Assembly (NCBI GenBank): GCA_023362775.1
Contig: JALMGJ010000011.1
Location: 21,378,001 to 21,442,000 of the forward strand
Length of the DNA: 64,000 nucleotides
From: Charina bottae
Taxonomy: Eukaryota; Chordata; Lepidosauria; Squamata; Charinaidae
Direction of reading: 5' to 3'
The position numbers and the translations under genes are program-made. Each line of letters opens with the position of its first letter. The stretch's first letter is position 1. Shown here in pieces: positions 1 to 11,636 of this stretch. The notes under the pieces were generated by a model that made no database searches, was not told the origin of the DNA, and worked only from the letters and a program-made list of their open reading frames with translations.

Positions 1-3000
1 TATGAGACTCTAATCACGAATCTGCAAAATATTTTGAAGACGCTAAAAACTGGGATGCTTCCTCTGGCTGTACTTTCTGGTTAGTAGGTTCCTCTCTCTA
101 GTATCGCCCAGATACCAGAACACGTTGCACACCTGCCAAGATGTGAATGTATGCAAACATTAAAATCCATATGGTGGTTTTCTAGCTCCCCCCACCCCAC
201 TCACCTCCCTAGGAATTAGAAATGGAGAGAGAAGCTTGAACTGGCATTTTTGGGGCTATCCGTTGTTGGAACCTTTGAAGAAGACTTCAATTGCCCTTCC
301 TTGTCATATCACACTCCAGCGTCCTGTTCAGTGCCCCAGCAGAAGCCCACATGGAGGAGGCAAGCCCAATCTTATCCTCCTGCTTGTATCCCCCAGAAGC
401 TTAGTCCTGATCCCGAAGTTAATATTGAGCCATCATGACCAGTAGCCATTGTGGTCACTTTATGTCTAGCTTCTCTAACTGTCCTACTCTACGTCTCCAT
501 CCATCCTTATTGTCCTTCAGGGACGCCCAGAGTCTTGGCAACTCGGTTACTCTGAAACTAAAAACAGCAGCAAGAAGATGGTTAAACTTTAGATGCCTAA
601 ATCACTTGTGAATATTGGTAATGGAGGTTAAAAAAAAGAAAGGAGGCATTTCCCAACTGAACGTATGGTTTAACCTCTGCCGTTTTTCTTTCCTATTAGG
701 ATATGCAAGATGCAACACAGACTACAGTATAAATGCAGCCTCAGGTCACAGCTTGGCTGACCTATGTACTCTAATCTTGGCTAACTGGGAAAAACCGAAT
801 CTACATTTTAGGGATTTAGAAATGGTTTTGAAACCTTAGTGATATGACTTTTTCAGCACACCCCCCCCCCCCCCCGTCTTCCCAAACTGGGCTCTATGTT
901 CACACATAGCTGGATCACGTAAAACTCTAGCAGTTGCATTCTCAAAACATGCTATGTTTGATTTGTATTTACCCTGATTAGGTTTTATGTGGCTAAGTGC
1001 ATTCTGGAACCCCAAACTGGTTCGATTATGTTTCAAAGTGTTCTATGAACCCAGGGGTTAACTGAATAATCATGTGAAGCATGGTTTGTAAATATAAGCT
1101 AAGAGCTTGGGTTAATGCTTTCCCATGTTCAGATATCTAGGTTCTATGCCACCTGTTTCTACCACCCCAAATGCTATTTTTTCAGACGTTCAGAAGACTC
1201 TAAGCTCTAAACCCTATGCAAAGGAGAACGACAGAGATTGTGCCAAGTAACAAAGGCTTTTGGCTAGGGCCTTCGTGGGAAGATAACTACTGTACCGATG
1301 AAACCAAGATGAAAGAAACAGTAAACTTGACTGCATTATCCTAAACGTGTCTTCTCAGAAATAATTCCACCGTACTGATTTCTGAAGTGCTCTGCATATG
1401 TACAGCCACTATTTATTCCAGATGTTCTGCATAGCTAGAACGATACCTCCCAGTACTCCCATCAGATGTTCCAGTGGGAGACGTATCTGCAGGGCCTGGT
1501 GGAGGAAGGCCAGGGCGCTAGGTGAGATTCCTTCTCTTTTGCTTCAGGGGCTGCCCTCTTCGAAAGCTGGCAAAGCTTGACCTGCGTTCCAGCTGTCGTA
1601 CACCAGACTCCCACAGCCTTGCCCAAATCCAGGATCCAGAGGACCCTTTCTCCTCTTTTATGCCACCGTTTTTGCTTCCACGTTGTAATGGAGTGGTAAC
1701 TCGGAGCCCCCAACCTACGGTCTCTGTTCTTTTGCTAGAGTGCCCCAGGTGGGTGGGTGGGAAGCAATCTATCCTAACAGTATCCATGGATACCATTTAT
1801 AAAATGTTGGTTTCTGCTTCTAATTTTTCCCCCTCACAAGGAGCCTTGAGGCCTAAAGAATAACCGCAGATGATTAGGAAAAGGACAGAGCTACAGGGAG
1901 ACTCCAGTTCAATAACATCTGGGGTGACCTTGGAGGCAGATCTGTAAAATCAGGAATGTCCTTTTCTATGGCAGAGGACTGAAACTGATAGATTTCCCCA
2001 AATGGTCTAGTTATAATTTCTATAACTAGGAACGATGGATCAATAAGCTGATATTTCCTAATATTCAATATCTGTATAATTTAATGGATTTCAATGTATT
2101 ACTAGGCCAACATTTTCTTTTCTGTCATCTTTTGCTTCTCTTCTGTGATAGCTCCTACTGCCATAAGTGTACTGACCAACATAGTCAAGGCTAACTGGAA
2201 TGTCCGTTTTGGTTGCTTTGATTCTCTTCTTCCAGGTACTCCATGCAACTAATTGAGTCATTTTCTTTGCTTGATTAGAACTTTGCTTGAGAAAACTAAA
2301 CAGAATAAAAGGAAGAACATTTGGTTCCATGCCTTGGAAACCAGGCAAATTTGAACGACAGATGGAGCACTTGGGGATGGATGTATGAATGAATGTATCC
2401 CTGTCTTGTAGGGAGAACAGTGGATGATGAACTAGTGGAAGGGAGGAAAGGAGGAAGGGAGGGTAGAGGAGGGTTATGAATTGATGGGGTGCAAGTTTTG
2501 AAATGGCTGAATACCAGATGAAAGGGGACTGTCGGGAAGAAATACTAGGGATGCTAAAACTGAACAGGAGATTTTAATCAATAGGAAGTTGGGTGTGAAG
2601 ATGACACGACCACTTAAATAGATCGACTGAAAGACTCGGGTGGTAGAACTTGAGATGGTGAGCCGTGTTTGACCTTATAATCCTGTCCTTCTCTAAGGGG
2701 TGCTCATCAAATGTTGTTCATTCTTCTATATTCCTTTTATTTCCTTTTCATTATCAGTCCAATGACCATCATTATCACTATTATTATGGTCCTCATATTG
2801 AATTTATATTCTACTTTATCAGAATTTGTAATCGCCTTTCTTTAGGGCTCTCCAAGCAACTTGTGACTGTTTCCATATTTTTCCACACAGCACAATCATA
2901 ATAAAATAACAATCTCAGAATAAAACTACTACTGGTGTCACAGCAGAAATGAAAAAAATTGAACCAGGATTAAAATAAATAATCTTCCCAAATGCCATTC

Positions 3001-3093
3001 TTGGGGATTTCTGAGATGCAAATGCAGTTCTCCATTCCAGACATAACCCTCCATCTACCAAAACATTTTTTTTTCAGATTCACATATATTTTC
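1..3093. other. No gene or recognised repeat
   Basis: I see no exon, RNA gene or repeat family that I recognise here. A poly-C run lies at about 860-876. Open frames are all under 115 codons and lack recognisable domains. Confidence 0.5.
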
Positions 3094-3102
3094 CCTTCTC
3101 TC

Positions 3103-3107
<5 letters not shown>

Positions 3108-3148
<41 letters not shown>

Positions 3149-3200
3149 ACTCACTCACTCACTCACTCACTCACTCTCACTCTCTCACTCACACACACAC
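3108..3200. repeat. (TC)n / (ACTC)n / (AC)n compound microsatellite
   Basis: An uninterrupted TC run passes into ACTC tetramers and then a short AC run. The open frame across it (Ser-Leu and Thr-His-Ser repeats) is a by-product of the simple repeat. Confidence 0.95.
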
Positions 3201-3440
3201 TGTCTGGCATCAACTTCATAATCAATCACTATTATTAGAATACAGAAGCTCTGACATGCTGAGGATTGAAATCCATCTGAAGCCACTGCCTGGGAATCCA
3301 AGGCCCACAAGACTGGACAAGCACACAAACAGAATCCAGCAGCTGATCAATTGCTTCTTATTTGCTAGTTCCAATATATGTAGTTCAGGGTTGAACTATG
3401 GAGTCCTTGGTGCTCTCTGAGCTTGGTTGTCTGCTTGCAG

Positions 3441-3473
3441 ACATTTCACTACCCAACTAGGTAATATCATCAG
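3441..3473 (-). ncRNA. Hammerhead-like core, PAL-b left arm
   Basis: On the minus strand CTGATGA is followed by a short stem, ATTACC with GGTAGT (one wobble), then GAAATGT. This is the CUGAUGA - stem II - GAAA order of a hammerhead ribozyme. One extra U sits between CUGAUGA and the stem, so it is not fully canonical. Activity is unknown. Confidence 0.4.
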
Positions 3474-3809
3474 TGCTAGTGAGTGTGGGGTTTGCTCTAC
3501 CAGTATTGGTGGGGGTGCGGTTTTTTCTTTGGTGGTTCCTTCATTATGGTATTGTTTTCTGCTTGATTGTTTGCCTGGTGTTAATCCCTGCTTATCTGGG
3601 TGTTGGCTGCTGAAGAGGATGTGTTCTGATCTTTTTGTTTCCTTCTTAGTTTTTTATTGTCTCTGAGCAGGGATTAACACCATGCAAACAATCAAGCAGA
3701 AAACAATACCATAACCAAGGAACTACCAAGGAGAAAACCACACCCCCACCAACACTGGCAGGGCAAGCTACTGTATGTAAACAGGGAGCAAACCCCACAC
3801 TCCCTCGCA

Positions 3810-3842
3810 CTGATGATGTTACCTAGTCGGGTAATGAAATGT
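3810..3842 (+). ncRNA. Hammerhead-like core, PAL-b right arm
   Basis: CTGATGA, then stem GTTACC with GGTAAT (one G-U) closed by a short loop, then GAAATGT. It is the mirror partner of the motif at 3441-3473, so a transcript of either strand would carry one core. Confidence 0.4.
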
Positions 3843-3903
3843 CTGCAAGCAAACAACCAAGCTCAGAGAGCACCAAGGACTCCACATATTTGCTAGTTGC
3901 AAT

Positions 3904-6635
3904 TCCTGTTTCCAACAGCTTTGGAAATTCAGTCCTCACCTTTAACTGAAACAAATCCACGTAGAGCTTTCTGTCTTGAAAATCCAGAAATCCTTCCATA
4001 CATAACTTCCTGTTGTAAGCCACCAGACTTGGTTTCCTTTCTGTAGAATTGAAGAGTCCTGATCCGCAGCCCAGTTGGCTCTCCCCAGAAAAGGAAATCT
4101 AGGAATGGCTTCTCCCCTCCCTCTGCAAGTAATTTGGCTCTTTGCATTTGAAGAAGGTTTTTCTTTTTTCTTTTATCTGATCTGCTCTTCCAACAAAAAT
4201 CTCTGGGGTAATAAGAAACAATCCGATGTCCAGAATCTTAGAAATCAAGACCAGTATTGGCAACTGTTTGCAAAATACAGCCTTAACTGTGCCTGCAAAA
4301 CTCTTGGAACGGAGGCCTGTGATTCCCCACCTTCTTACGAAAGCGTGGTTCTTCTAGCTTCCGTGCAAAATGCCAGAAAGAATGGGCAACCAACCAGCAG
4401 CATCAGAAACATGGTTCAATCTAACCCTGGGGTATTTCCTCCTTCGTCTTTCCAGCTGAATTCCCCATTCATTCAACAGCTGCTCCCAACCAGCACCTGT
4501 CCTTGGTAAGGCCAAAACCCCCCACAGCATTGTTTAAATTTCCATCTACCTCTTGAAACCATGCTGCTGTGCCCAACATGGGAGACATTTTCCTTGCTTC
4601 TTAAAGGGACCAGAGAGAGAGAGAGAGCAACAAACAACAGAAAATCAATGCAGAAATCTGGCTAGCATGTAGTTTACACCTTTAATCCCTGCGTTCTTTT
4701 CTCCTGTTTATATTCAAATATGGGGGCAAACTCAATAGATTTGGAAAGACATTCATAAAGACACAAAAATGTAGCAGAAATCAACAAAAAGGAACAGCAG
4801 AAGGGTGTCAATCAGTAGAAACTGATTCCGATAGAGCTGTTGCATATATGCTTTAGCAAAAGCAGGCTGGAGGTGATTGTCACCTGAAGCAAAGAGGAAA
4901 AAACAGTGCCTGCAACTAGAAATTCATTTTAGAAACCAGATAGCTTTGGATTCATTCCTTGGTGCAGGAGATAAAACCCTGATATGGTTATAAAATTATT
5001 TCTTGTAAATCATAGGCAGATCCCTCCCTCCCCCCCCCCTTTGCCTCAAGTGCCTTGCATCTACATCTTTTGCAGCACCAAATGAAGAATATTGAGAGAG
5101 CGAGAGAGAGACAGAGCGGGCTTACCTTGTAACCACACCACTGAAACAGTCTGTTTTCCAAAGGTGTCACCCACTGGGGGAGGTGAGAGACAGCTTCTCT
5201 TTTCGTCCCCCCCACCCAACAGCGGGTTGGTGGTGGCACCAGCCAGAGAAGATTCTGCGAAATGGCGTTTTAAATCGAGGGGTATTTTGCTGTATAGGAG
5301 AGAGATGCTAGCATGCTGTTATTATGTCATAGGGAGAAACCATTGGAGGAAAAGGAAAAAAAAAAAACAGTGAACGAAAGAGGCTGGTTAAAGCGACGGA
5401 GAGGCACATCGGGCTGAGATGGGTATATGTAGAGATGGGGGTGGTCTGTGTGATGCCAGCACGTTGTGAGGCATTATGTGTATCCTGCACTGGGTCACCA
5501 CCCTGTACTGAGCCGATGTGTGTGGTTGGATGCATTTCTCCGGCATAGTCTGAAAGTAGGTATCTGGGTGCATCTGATGAGCAAGAACGAGTTTGGGGAG
5601 CTAACATTGTGCTGTTCTCATGAACACAAACATAGAGTGGATACTGCTTGCATATGTCTATGAATTTTTTCTTCATTTTGCTGTGCTGCCCCTTCCCACA
5701 CAAACACCATAAACCTGCAGCGACAGTCCTAGGCAGGATCATGCGTGTTTACATATTGCTACCTGTATGGTCCCATGAGGATATGGCATGTATAACATTG
5801 CCCTGTATGTCAAGCATTATTCTTTGTGACTTAACTTTGTGACTCTTACACAAGTCCATTGCCTATCGTTGCATCCCCTTGCTGTATGTTGGGTTGGGTG
5901 CAACATATCTAGAATGCCTTCATTGCTAGCTTTGTACGTGGCATGACACTTTGACCAAATGAATGCATGCTATGTTGACAATTCTATGATATGCTGCTTG
6001 CTTACAGATAAGATTGCTGCGGGCACACCACATTATTTCTAACACTTGTACGGATGTTTGTGAGGTACTTTACTGAACAACAGCCATCTTGCCAGTGAGA
6101 CTGGATGACTTGCATTGTTTGCTATTGCACACTCACCTAGTGATAACCACTGTGTCACATCTGAGTCCTGCTTTAAACATTCTTGCAACTTTTGTAACGT
6201 CATCAATGACTTTATGAATTGCTGCACATGAGTCCTATGAGTGATCTCAGACTAAGAGGGAACCACTTGACCAAACCATCCCATATTTATGTTTTGTTGA
6301 GGAAGTGAATGAGTAACCGAGCAGGGATGTTCACTGGCATCCTTAGGGAACTATGCCCACACCCCTTTTAAATATAGAATTGATGGTCTTATATCTTCAC
6401 ACCAATTTAACTTTCTATCTCTCTAGTATTCCCCCTTCTCAGGGCATGAGTGTCTATTTAGGCTATTTACATAGCAGGCCTTGCTGAGAGGTATGTATCT
6501 GGACTTTTTCCGAGTGCAAAATGTGTCCATCTTTTTTAGTGATCCCCAGATTTCTAGTCCATCCCAAAAATGTTCCAAGAGAGTTCGTAACATATTGAAG
6601 TTCAACCATATTATTCTAATTATTATTGTAATAAC
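3904..6635. other. No gene or recognised repeat
   Basis: The stretch looks unique. A 144-codon frame at 4075-4509 has no recognisable domain, and I see no splice-site context supporting it. Short AG-rich runs occur near 4615 and 5095. Confidence 0.45.
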
Positions 6636-6798
6636 ATTCCATACTGTACGTAGCTTGAATCATGTCAACTGGATTTCTATTTTCTCTGTGGAAACGTTTC
6701 GCTCCACAGAGAAAATAGAAATCCAGTTGACATGATTCAAGCTACAGACAATTCCACCTGGATGACTGAGAACCTTCATAGACATATTCCATACTGTA
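6636..6798. mobile_element. PAL-c palindromic retroposon with 13-bp TSD
   Basis: Arms 6650-6692 and 6703-6745 are a perfect 43-bp inverted repeat (GTAGCTTGAATC outward) around a 10-nt loop AACGTTTCGC. A ~40-nt single-stranded 3' part follows, containing ACCTGGATGACTGAGAAC. The unit (6649-6785) is flanked by ATTCCATACTGTA at 6636-6648 and 6786-6798. Perfect arms mean a recent insertion or gene conversion between arms. Confidence 0.7.
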
Positions 6799-7597
6799 TT
6801 ATTCTTCCTTTACTTCATCGAGTGGGGTCGAGTAGGTCAGCCTCATTTGAGAAAGTGTTGCGTAATGGAGGGTCACTGTCATCAAGGCCCCACAGTTTCT
6901 TGCAGGGTCTCCTTTAAAGATGTGGGTGGCTAGGAAGACAGATGGGGAGAGAAGGTTTTTGAATTCAACAAGACACAGACTGATCAGTGTTTTGCAGGGT
7001 AGAAAACAATAGCACTTGAATTATGCCCAGAAATGAAAACGCTAGCAGTACAGTGTGAATGGAGAATCTATTGCCTTCCATGAGTTGCTGAACTACAATA
7101 TCCAACCCAACCGGTATGGCCAATAGGTGAGAGATGCTGGAAATCTGGGAGACAGCAAATTCCCTGTCTCTGCAGTATAGTTTCAGCACCCACATGGCCA
7201 TCTCCTTCCCACATCAATTCAGTGTTTCTTCAGTAGAAGAAACTCATTTTTTGCACTTCAGCCTACACAGTCCAGATTGAACTTTTTACAAGCAAATGAA
7301 CGACAGAAGACTCTGAAATAGGATGAATATGTGCAAGAACCAAGGGCAGGTTGTGCATTACATTCATTCTAGTTATGTTCTGTATTTTGCATTGTTTCTG
7401 TCAGTTCCTGTGTTCCATCTTGCATTCTACTGGATTGCATCCTAGAGTAGAGTGGATGGACCACAGGCCTTCATGTTGCAAGAATACTTCTCAGCAACTC
7501 TGGGCCAGGGACATCTCATCCCCACATTTCAGTTGTGTGCAGAGACTGACCATTTAATGTAGCACATAGAACTACAAGGAGGCCACTGAGAACCACT
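6799..7597. other. No gene recognised
   Basis: No exon or repeat is identified with confidence. The segment around 7080-7140 (TGAACTACAATATCC) resembles a degraded MITE common in reptiles, but is too diverged to name. Confidence 0.4.
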
Positions 7598-8186
7598 GCT
7601 TAGCACAGAGCTTTCCAAACTGAAATATGATTATTAAAACACACACAAAGAAACACAAACACACATCCTTTACTACAGAGCTTTCCAAACCGTGTGTCGG
7701 GGCACATTAGTGTGTGGCTGCAGTGTCTGGGTGTGTCCCGGCTGCTGCTGCCTCCGAGCCCTGCCAGGATTCCGCGCATGTCCTGGTGCCTGCCTTGTGC
7801 CCTGCTGCCTCCAAGCCCTGCCAGCATTCTGCACAGGTCCCAGTGCCTGCCTTGTGCCTCGCTGCCTTGTGCCTTGCTGCCTCCAAACCTGCCCTGCCAG
7901 GATTCTGCACAGGTCCTAGTGCCTGCTTTGTGCCTCGCTGCCTCCAAACCTGCTGTGATTCCGCACAGGTCCTAGTGCCTGCCTTGTGCCTCGCTGCCTC
8001 CAAACCTGCTGTGATTCCGCGCAGGTCCTAGTGCCTGCCTTGTGCCCTGCTGCCTCCAAACCTGCTGTGATTCCGCACAGGTCCTAGTGCCTGCCTTGTG
8101 CCCTGCTGTAAGAGTGTGTTGCGAAATGATGCATGTCTAAAAAGTGTGTCACCAACATGAAAAGTTTGGAAAGCTCTGGCTTAGCA
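7598..8186. mobile_element. hAT-type non-autonomous element with internal minisatellite
   Basis: TIRs CAGAGCTTTCCAAAC at 7606 and its complement ending at 8178 are flanked by a perfect 8-bp TSD GCTTAGCA (7598-7605, 8179-8186). That is diagnostic of the hAT superfamily. The left TIR occurs twice (7606 and about 7677). The interior 7740-8105 is a minisatellite of ~50-60-bp units built on CTGCCTTGTGCC and GCTGCCTCCAA. Same family as 14879-15351 and 49170-49448. Confidence 0.85.
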
Positions 8187-8232
8187 TATCGCTTTATTAG
8201 CCATCAAGATACATAGGCAAAGAGACAGAAGT

Positions 8233-8400
8233 CAAGACCTGGGTTATTTATTTATTTATTTTATTTATTTAATTAATATGACCACCCATCTCCCCCAATG
8301 GGGAACTCTGGGCGGTTTACAATAAAATCAAGTTTAAAATAAGAATATAAAATTACAATTTAATTATCATCAGTCACCACATGATGCTCAGCAAAGTTGG
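8233..8400 (-). mobile_element. L2 LINE 3' tail
   Basis: On the minus strand the sequence reads GTAAACCGCCCAGAGT, then GGGAGATGGGTGGTC, then a TAAATAAA repeat. This is the conserved L2 3' end with its short tandem tail. It is strongly 5' truncated and non-coding. Confidence 0.75.
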
Positions 8401-8518
8401 TTAAGTACGTTATTTTGCAGAAGAGGACTGTGTTCAGTTGTGTGGGGTGTAATGCTTTTTGCAGAATGCATTTTGCATGGGGCTGTTGTCAGGTAAGCAC
8501 TGTGAAGGTGTATGGTTA

Positions 8519-8947
8519 TACAGGTAGCCCTCAATATTTATTTATTATTTAAATTTATATGACCGACCAGCTCCCCCAAACAGGGAGTACAATGGCAATT
8601 AGGACCGGAATTGCCATCGCTAAGTGACTCAGTTTTAAAGCGTGGTGTCACATGACCTTGCTGCTTAGCAAAGGCAGTTCTGGAAGTCCCAGCTGCCATT
8701 GTTAAACGAGGACCGCACAGGTTGTTAAGTGAGGACCTCACGTGACCGGGACTTTCAACTTCCTGACAACTTCCCCATTGACTTTGCTTGTGGGAAGCTG
8801 GCAGGGAACATTGGAAATCACAATCACATGACTGCAGGGATGCTGCGATGGCCAGAACTCTGAGGACCAGTTGTAACCACCATTCATTCAGCACCGTCAT
8901 AAGTTTCATTGATCGCTGAATGAGTGGTTGTTAAACGAGGACCAGAT
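8519..8947. mobile_element. Tigger-like mariner MITE (copy G), degraded, with L2 tail inserted
   Basis: It begins at a TA with CAGGTAGCCCTC, the family TIR, and ends near 8945 with the degraded complement AACGAGGACC. About 8535-8590 is a ~50-bp L2 3' tail, an insertion into the MITE. The internal text TAAGTGA...GTTAAGCGAGG is shared with copies A-F. Confidence 0.7.
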
Positions 8948-9171
8948 GTTTTGCCATGTAAGATGTCATTGCTACATGTTACTCTATCTCACTATCTCTC
9001 TTTTGTGGTACACTAGGCAGTGCTACACAACCCCATATCCTATGTATCCTAATGAGGAGAACTCTATGATTCCTTGTGCCATTTATTGGGCTAGCCCTGC
9101 AAATAACTGACAACTTGGAAACGGCTACGTGCCTTTGGATGTTTTCTTATTATTGACCGTGTGTCATCATG

Positions 9172-9430
9172 CTTTAGACCAGCGGTCCCCAACCTTTCTG
9201 GCACCAGGGACCGGTCATGGAAGAAAATGTTTCCACGGACCAGGGGGGCGGGGTTTGCAGGCGGGAGCCAATTGCGCGCACCGGGGGGCGGGGTTTGCAA
9301 GCGGGAGCCAGTTGCGCGCACCGGGGGCGGGGTAATCGTGCGCACCAAGGGGCGGGGTTTGCAGGAGGGAGCCCCACAGCCCACTTCATAACAGGCTGCG
9401 GCACACAGGTTGGGGACCCCTGCTTTAGAC
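9172..9430. mobile_element. hAT element carrying GC-box/CCAAT modules
   Basis: TIRs CAGCGGTCCCCAACC (9180) and GGTTGGGGACCCCTG (ends 9422) are flanked by a perfect 8-bp TSD CTTTAGAC. The interior holds four tandem ~38-bp units (9245-9380) containing GGGGCGGGG (GC box) and, in the best units, GAGCCAATTG (CCAAT box). Confidence 0.85.
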
Positions 9431-10960
9431 AGCATTGCATGGAGTTGATTTTGTCTCGTTGACTCTTCATGCCCTGTACATGATGCTTACTGAAAGCCAC
9501 ACTATAGCAGGCCTATGCAAACTGCTCTGGGCCCATGTGAGACTGCCATTGGGCACTGAAGTGGGGTAGGAGCGTATTGCTTCAGTGCAAGCCACGGAGG
9601 TCCTGTCCATCCACCTAGCTGAAACCTGCCCATTGTTGTGCACCATGCATTGCTAGGGACTGTGCCTTGTGCTGGCTCTTCTGGCATATGCAAATGCATA
9701 TAGGCTCAAGACAGCCACGAAGCCAGCATAGGATCTCTGAGCTTCTGCTGCCTCCCTTCCCCCGCTGCTCCCGTTGCTATGCCAACACAGAATGCTGTAT
9801 CTCTGTTCAGCAGATGTCAGTGCTGACAACTCCACCCCTCCCCACCTAGAAGTCTAGGCCGGTGGGATGGGGGTGGGCTGATTCAGAGGCTAGGATGTGA
9901 ACTCCCTTTGCTGGGTTTCAGCAAAGGCAGGGACCTGCAACCTTTGTTGAATGTCAGGACTCATCAGCCCAGGAACAGCACGTTTCCCACTAATGAAACT
10001 GCATCCAAGCAACAATACAGTAATAGCAACCTAAATTACAGCACACATCAGCAGAGAACACATCAGTTTGTTTGATCGGAGCCTTGAACATATCATCTGC
10101 CACTTGGCATTCTCCTGAAGTTTAGCATGCTTCTTGTAGGAAAGAACTCATGCCAACCGGTGTTGGCGGTGGTGGTGGTGGTGGTGGTGGAGAGTAACCT
10201 GGACAAACCTGGTCCCTCATGAATTTGAACTTTTATTTTGACCAGAATTGGGGGGGGGGGCAAAATTAAGATAACGAACCCCACATTTGGCATTCTGCAG
10301 TAGAATATTGGAGTGCTGAATTCTGAATGAAGTGAAGCTTCTGCAACATATCCATGAATTATCCAATTAACATCATCTTCAGCCTTCTGCTTTCCATCAC
10401 CCACTAGTTGAAGTCTTTGGAATGGCTTTTCATGTGAAGTTCAAGGCCCGGCAGGGGTATGGATCTGTGGTCCTCTGCCTAATTTCCCGTGGCCTGGAAA
10501 GATGGAGTGACATTGTGACCTAGCCTGGCCATTGTTCTGATCTATCTTTCCAGGTTGCCCAATTCTCATCCATCTGCCTCTCCTTGGATCTGAAAATTTG
10601 TACTAATTTCTTTTCTTTTTAGCCTTAGGAATTTTAACTTTTTCCCCTGTTTTACGTGTATCTGACTGCTGGACTTATGGCTCAAATAAAGGTTTGATGT
10701 GATTTGATTTGAGAGTGACCCAATGAGAAAGGCAAAGAGAGAAAGCAATGGAGAAATAACTTCACAGTTCTGCCAGTGGTTGCATCCTTTGATTGACCTT
10801 TCACTTGATAGGAGATCTTACATATATCGAACTTACACACAAATATGTTTTATATTCAGTATTAATGTATTAGAAACATTTGCACTTTTATTATGGCTCT
10901 GAAACCATGTTTTATTTCCTTGAAGAGTTGTGTTGGCTTTCTTACTCTTCCTTTCTAACA
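9431..10960. other. No gene recognised; (GGT)n at 10164-10190
   Basis: The stretch looks unique apart from the GGT trinucleotide run and a G run near 10250. No exon is supported. Confidence 0.45.
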
Positions 10961-10989
10961 GGCCTTGAAAGATACTGTAGCTGTGCCCA

Positions 10990-11380
10990 TAGAAAGATAA
11001 GGTATACACTCCAAAGATAGCTTCTTCAGAGGAAAAGATATTGTTTAATAACAGTCAAGGGGCCCTAGCAAGGATGGAAGGAAGTTCCTTATATGGAGTG
11101 ATGTTAAGATGGAGTGAAGGAAGGAAGTTCCTAATATGGAATGAGGTTAAGGTGGAGTATGGGTAACCGAGTAAGGGGTGGTATTCTAAAGGAGGAGTTG
11201 AATGGAATGTATATAATGTGCTGTAAGAAGGGGGTCCTGCGCGATCGCCCACCTAACAGCTTGCTCTCATTGCTTTTGCTCTTGGGTGAAGAATGAAGAA
11301 CTTAATTTCATGCAACTGCTTGTTTCTTTGATCCTGGCTCAGAAGCGAACCTGGTAAGGAAATAAAAAAAAATTCTAACA
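10990..11380 (+). repeat. Probable 5' LTR of the ERV
   Basis: Its right end is set by CTAACA at 11380, four bases before the PBS. It contains two ~43-bp direct repeats (GGAAGTTCCT...ATATGGA at about 11079 and 11122), typical of U3 enhancers, and a TATA box ATATAATG at 11211. The left end is uncertain. Confidence 0.45.
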
Positions 11381-11384
11381 ATTT

Positions 11385-11404
11385 TGGTGAGCCAGCCAGG
11401 AGCC
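11385..11404 (+). other. Retroviral primer-binding site, tRNA-Arg type
   Basis: TGGTGAGCCAGCCAGGAGCC matches 18 of 20 bases of the complement of the 3' end (with CCA) of vertebrate tRNA-Arg, as I recall that tRNA. It lies four bases after the LTR end. Confidence 0.7.
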
Positions 11405-11636
11405 CTGAGCTCATCTGATGGGCCTAGTCTTTGGATAGTCACACCCTGCCGGCATCTGGCCATTGGCCGGAAGGGAGGTGTCTTGCTGGTGACTCGACCT
11501 GGGAGGTAGTAAAGGGAATTTTGGTCTTGCATGAATTAGTTCACTTAATGGTTGGTAAGTATCCGTAATATTATTGTCTTTTGTGTGCCTGGTGAGTGTG
11601 TGTGTGAATGATACCCTTTGTTGATAAAACCACCTA

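Larger units (their letters stand above)
3360..3903. mobile_element. PAL-b palindromic retroposon, full copy with TSD
   Basis: A 512-bp element (3376-3887) has long imperfect inverted arms. The left arm starts GGAGTCCTTGGTGCTCTC and the right arm ends with its complement GAGAGCACCAAGGACTCC. The arms meet near 3665. A 16-bp target-site duplication starting ATTTGCTAGTT (3360-3375 and 3888-3903, one mismatch) flanks it. TSDs this long indicate target-primed retroposition rather than a cut-and-paste MITE. Each arm holds a hammerhead-like core. Two other copies in the window (34245-34403, 62043-62210) define the family. I suspect a Penelope-like element, which is inference. Confidence 0.75.

Noticed and set aside
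4075..4509. 144-codon frame considered as an exon
   Set aside because: No family similarity recognised, and the upstream part is ordinary AT-rich sequence.
9245..9380. Regularly spaced ~38-bp repeats considered as a CRISPR-like array
   Set aside because: There are no unique spacers, the genome is vertebrate, and the units are a plain tandem repeat inside a hAT element.
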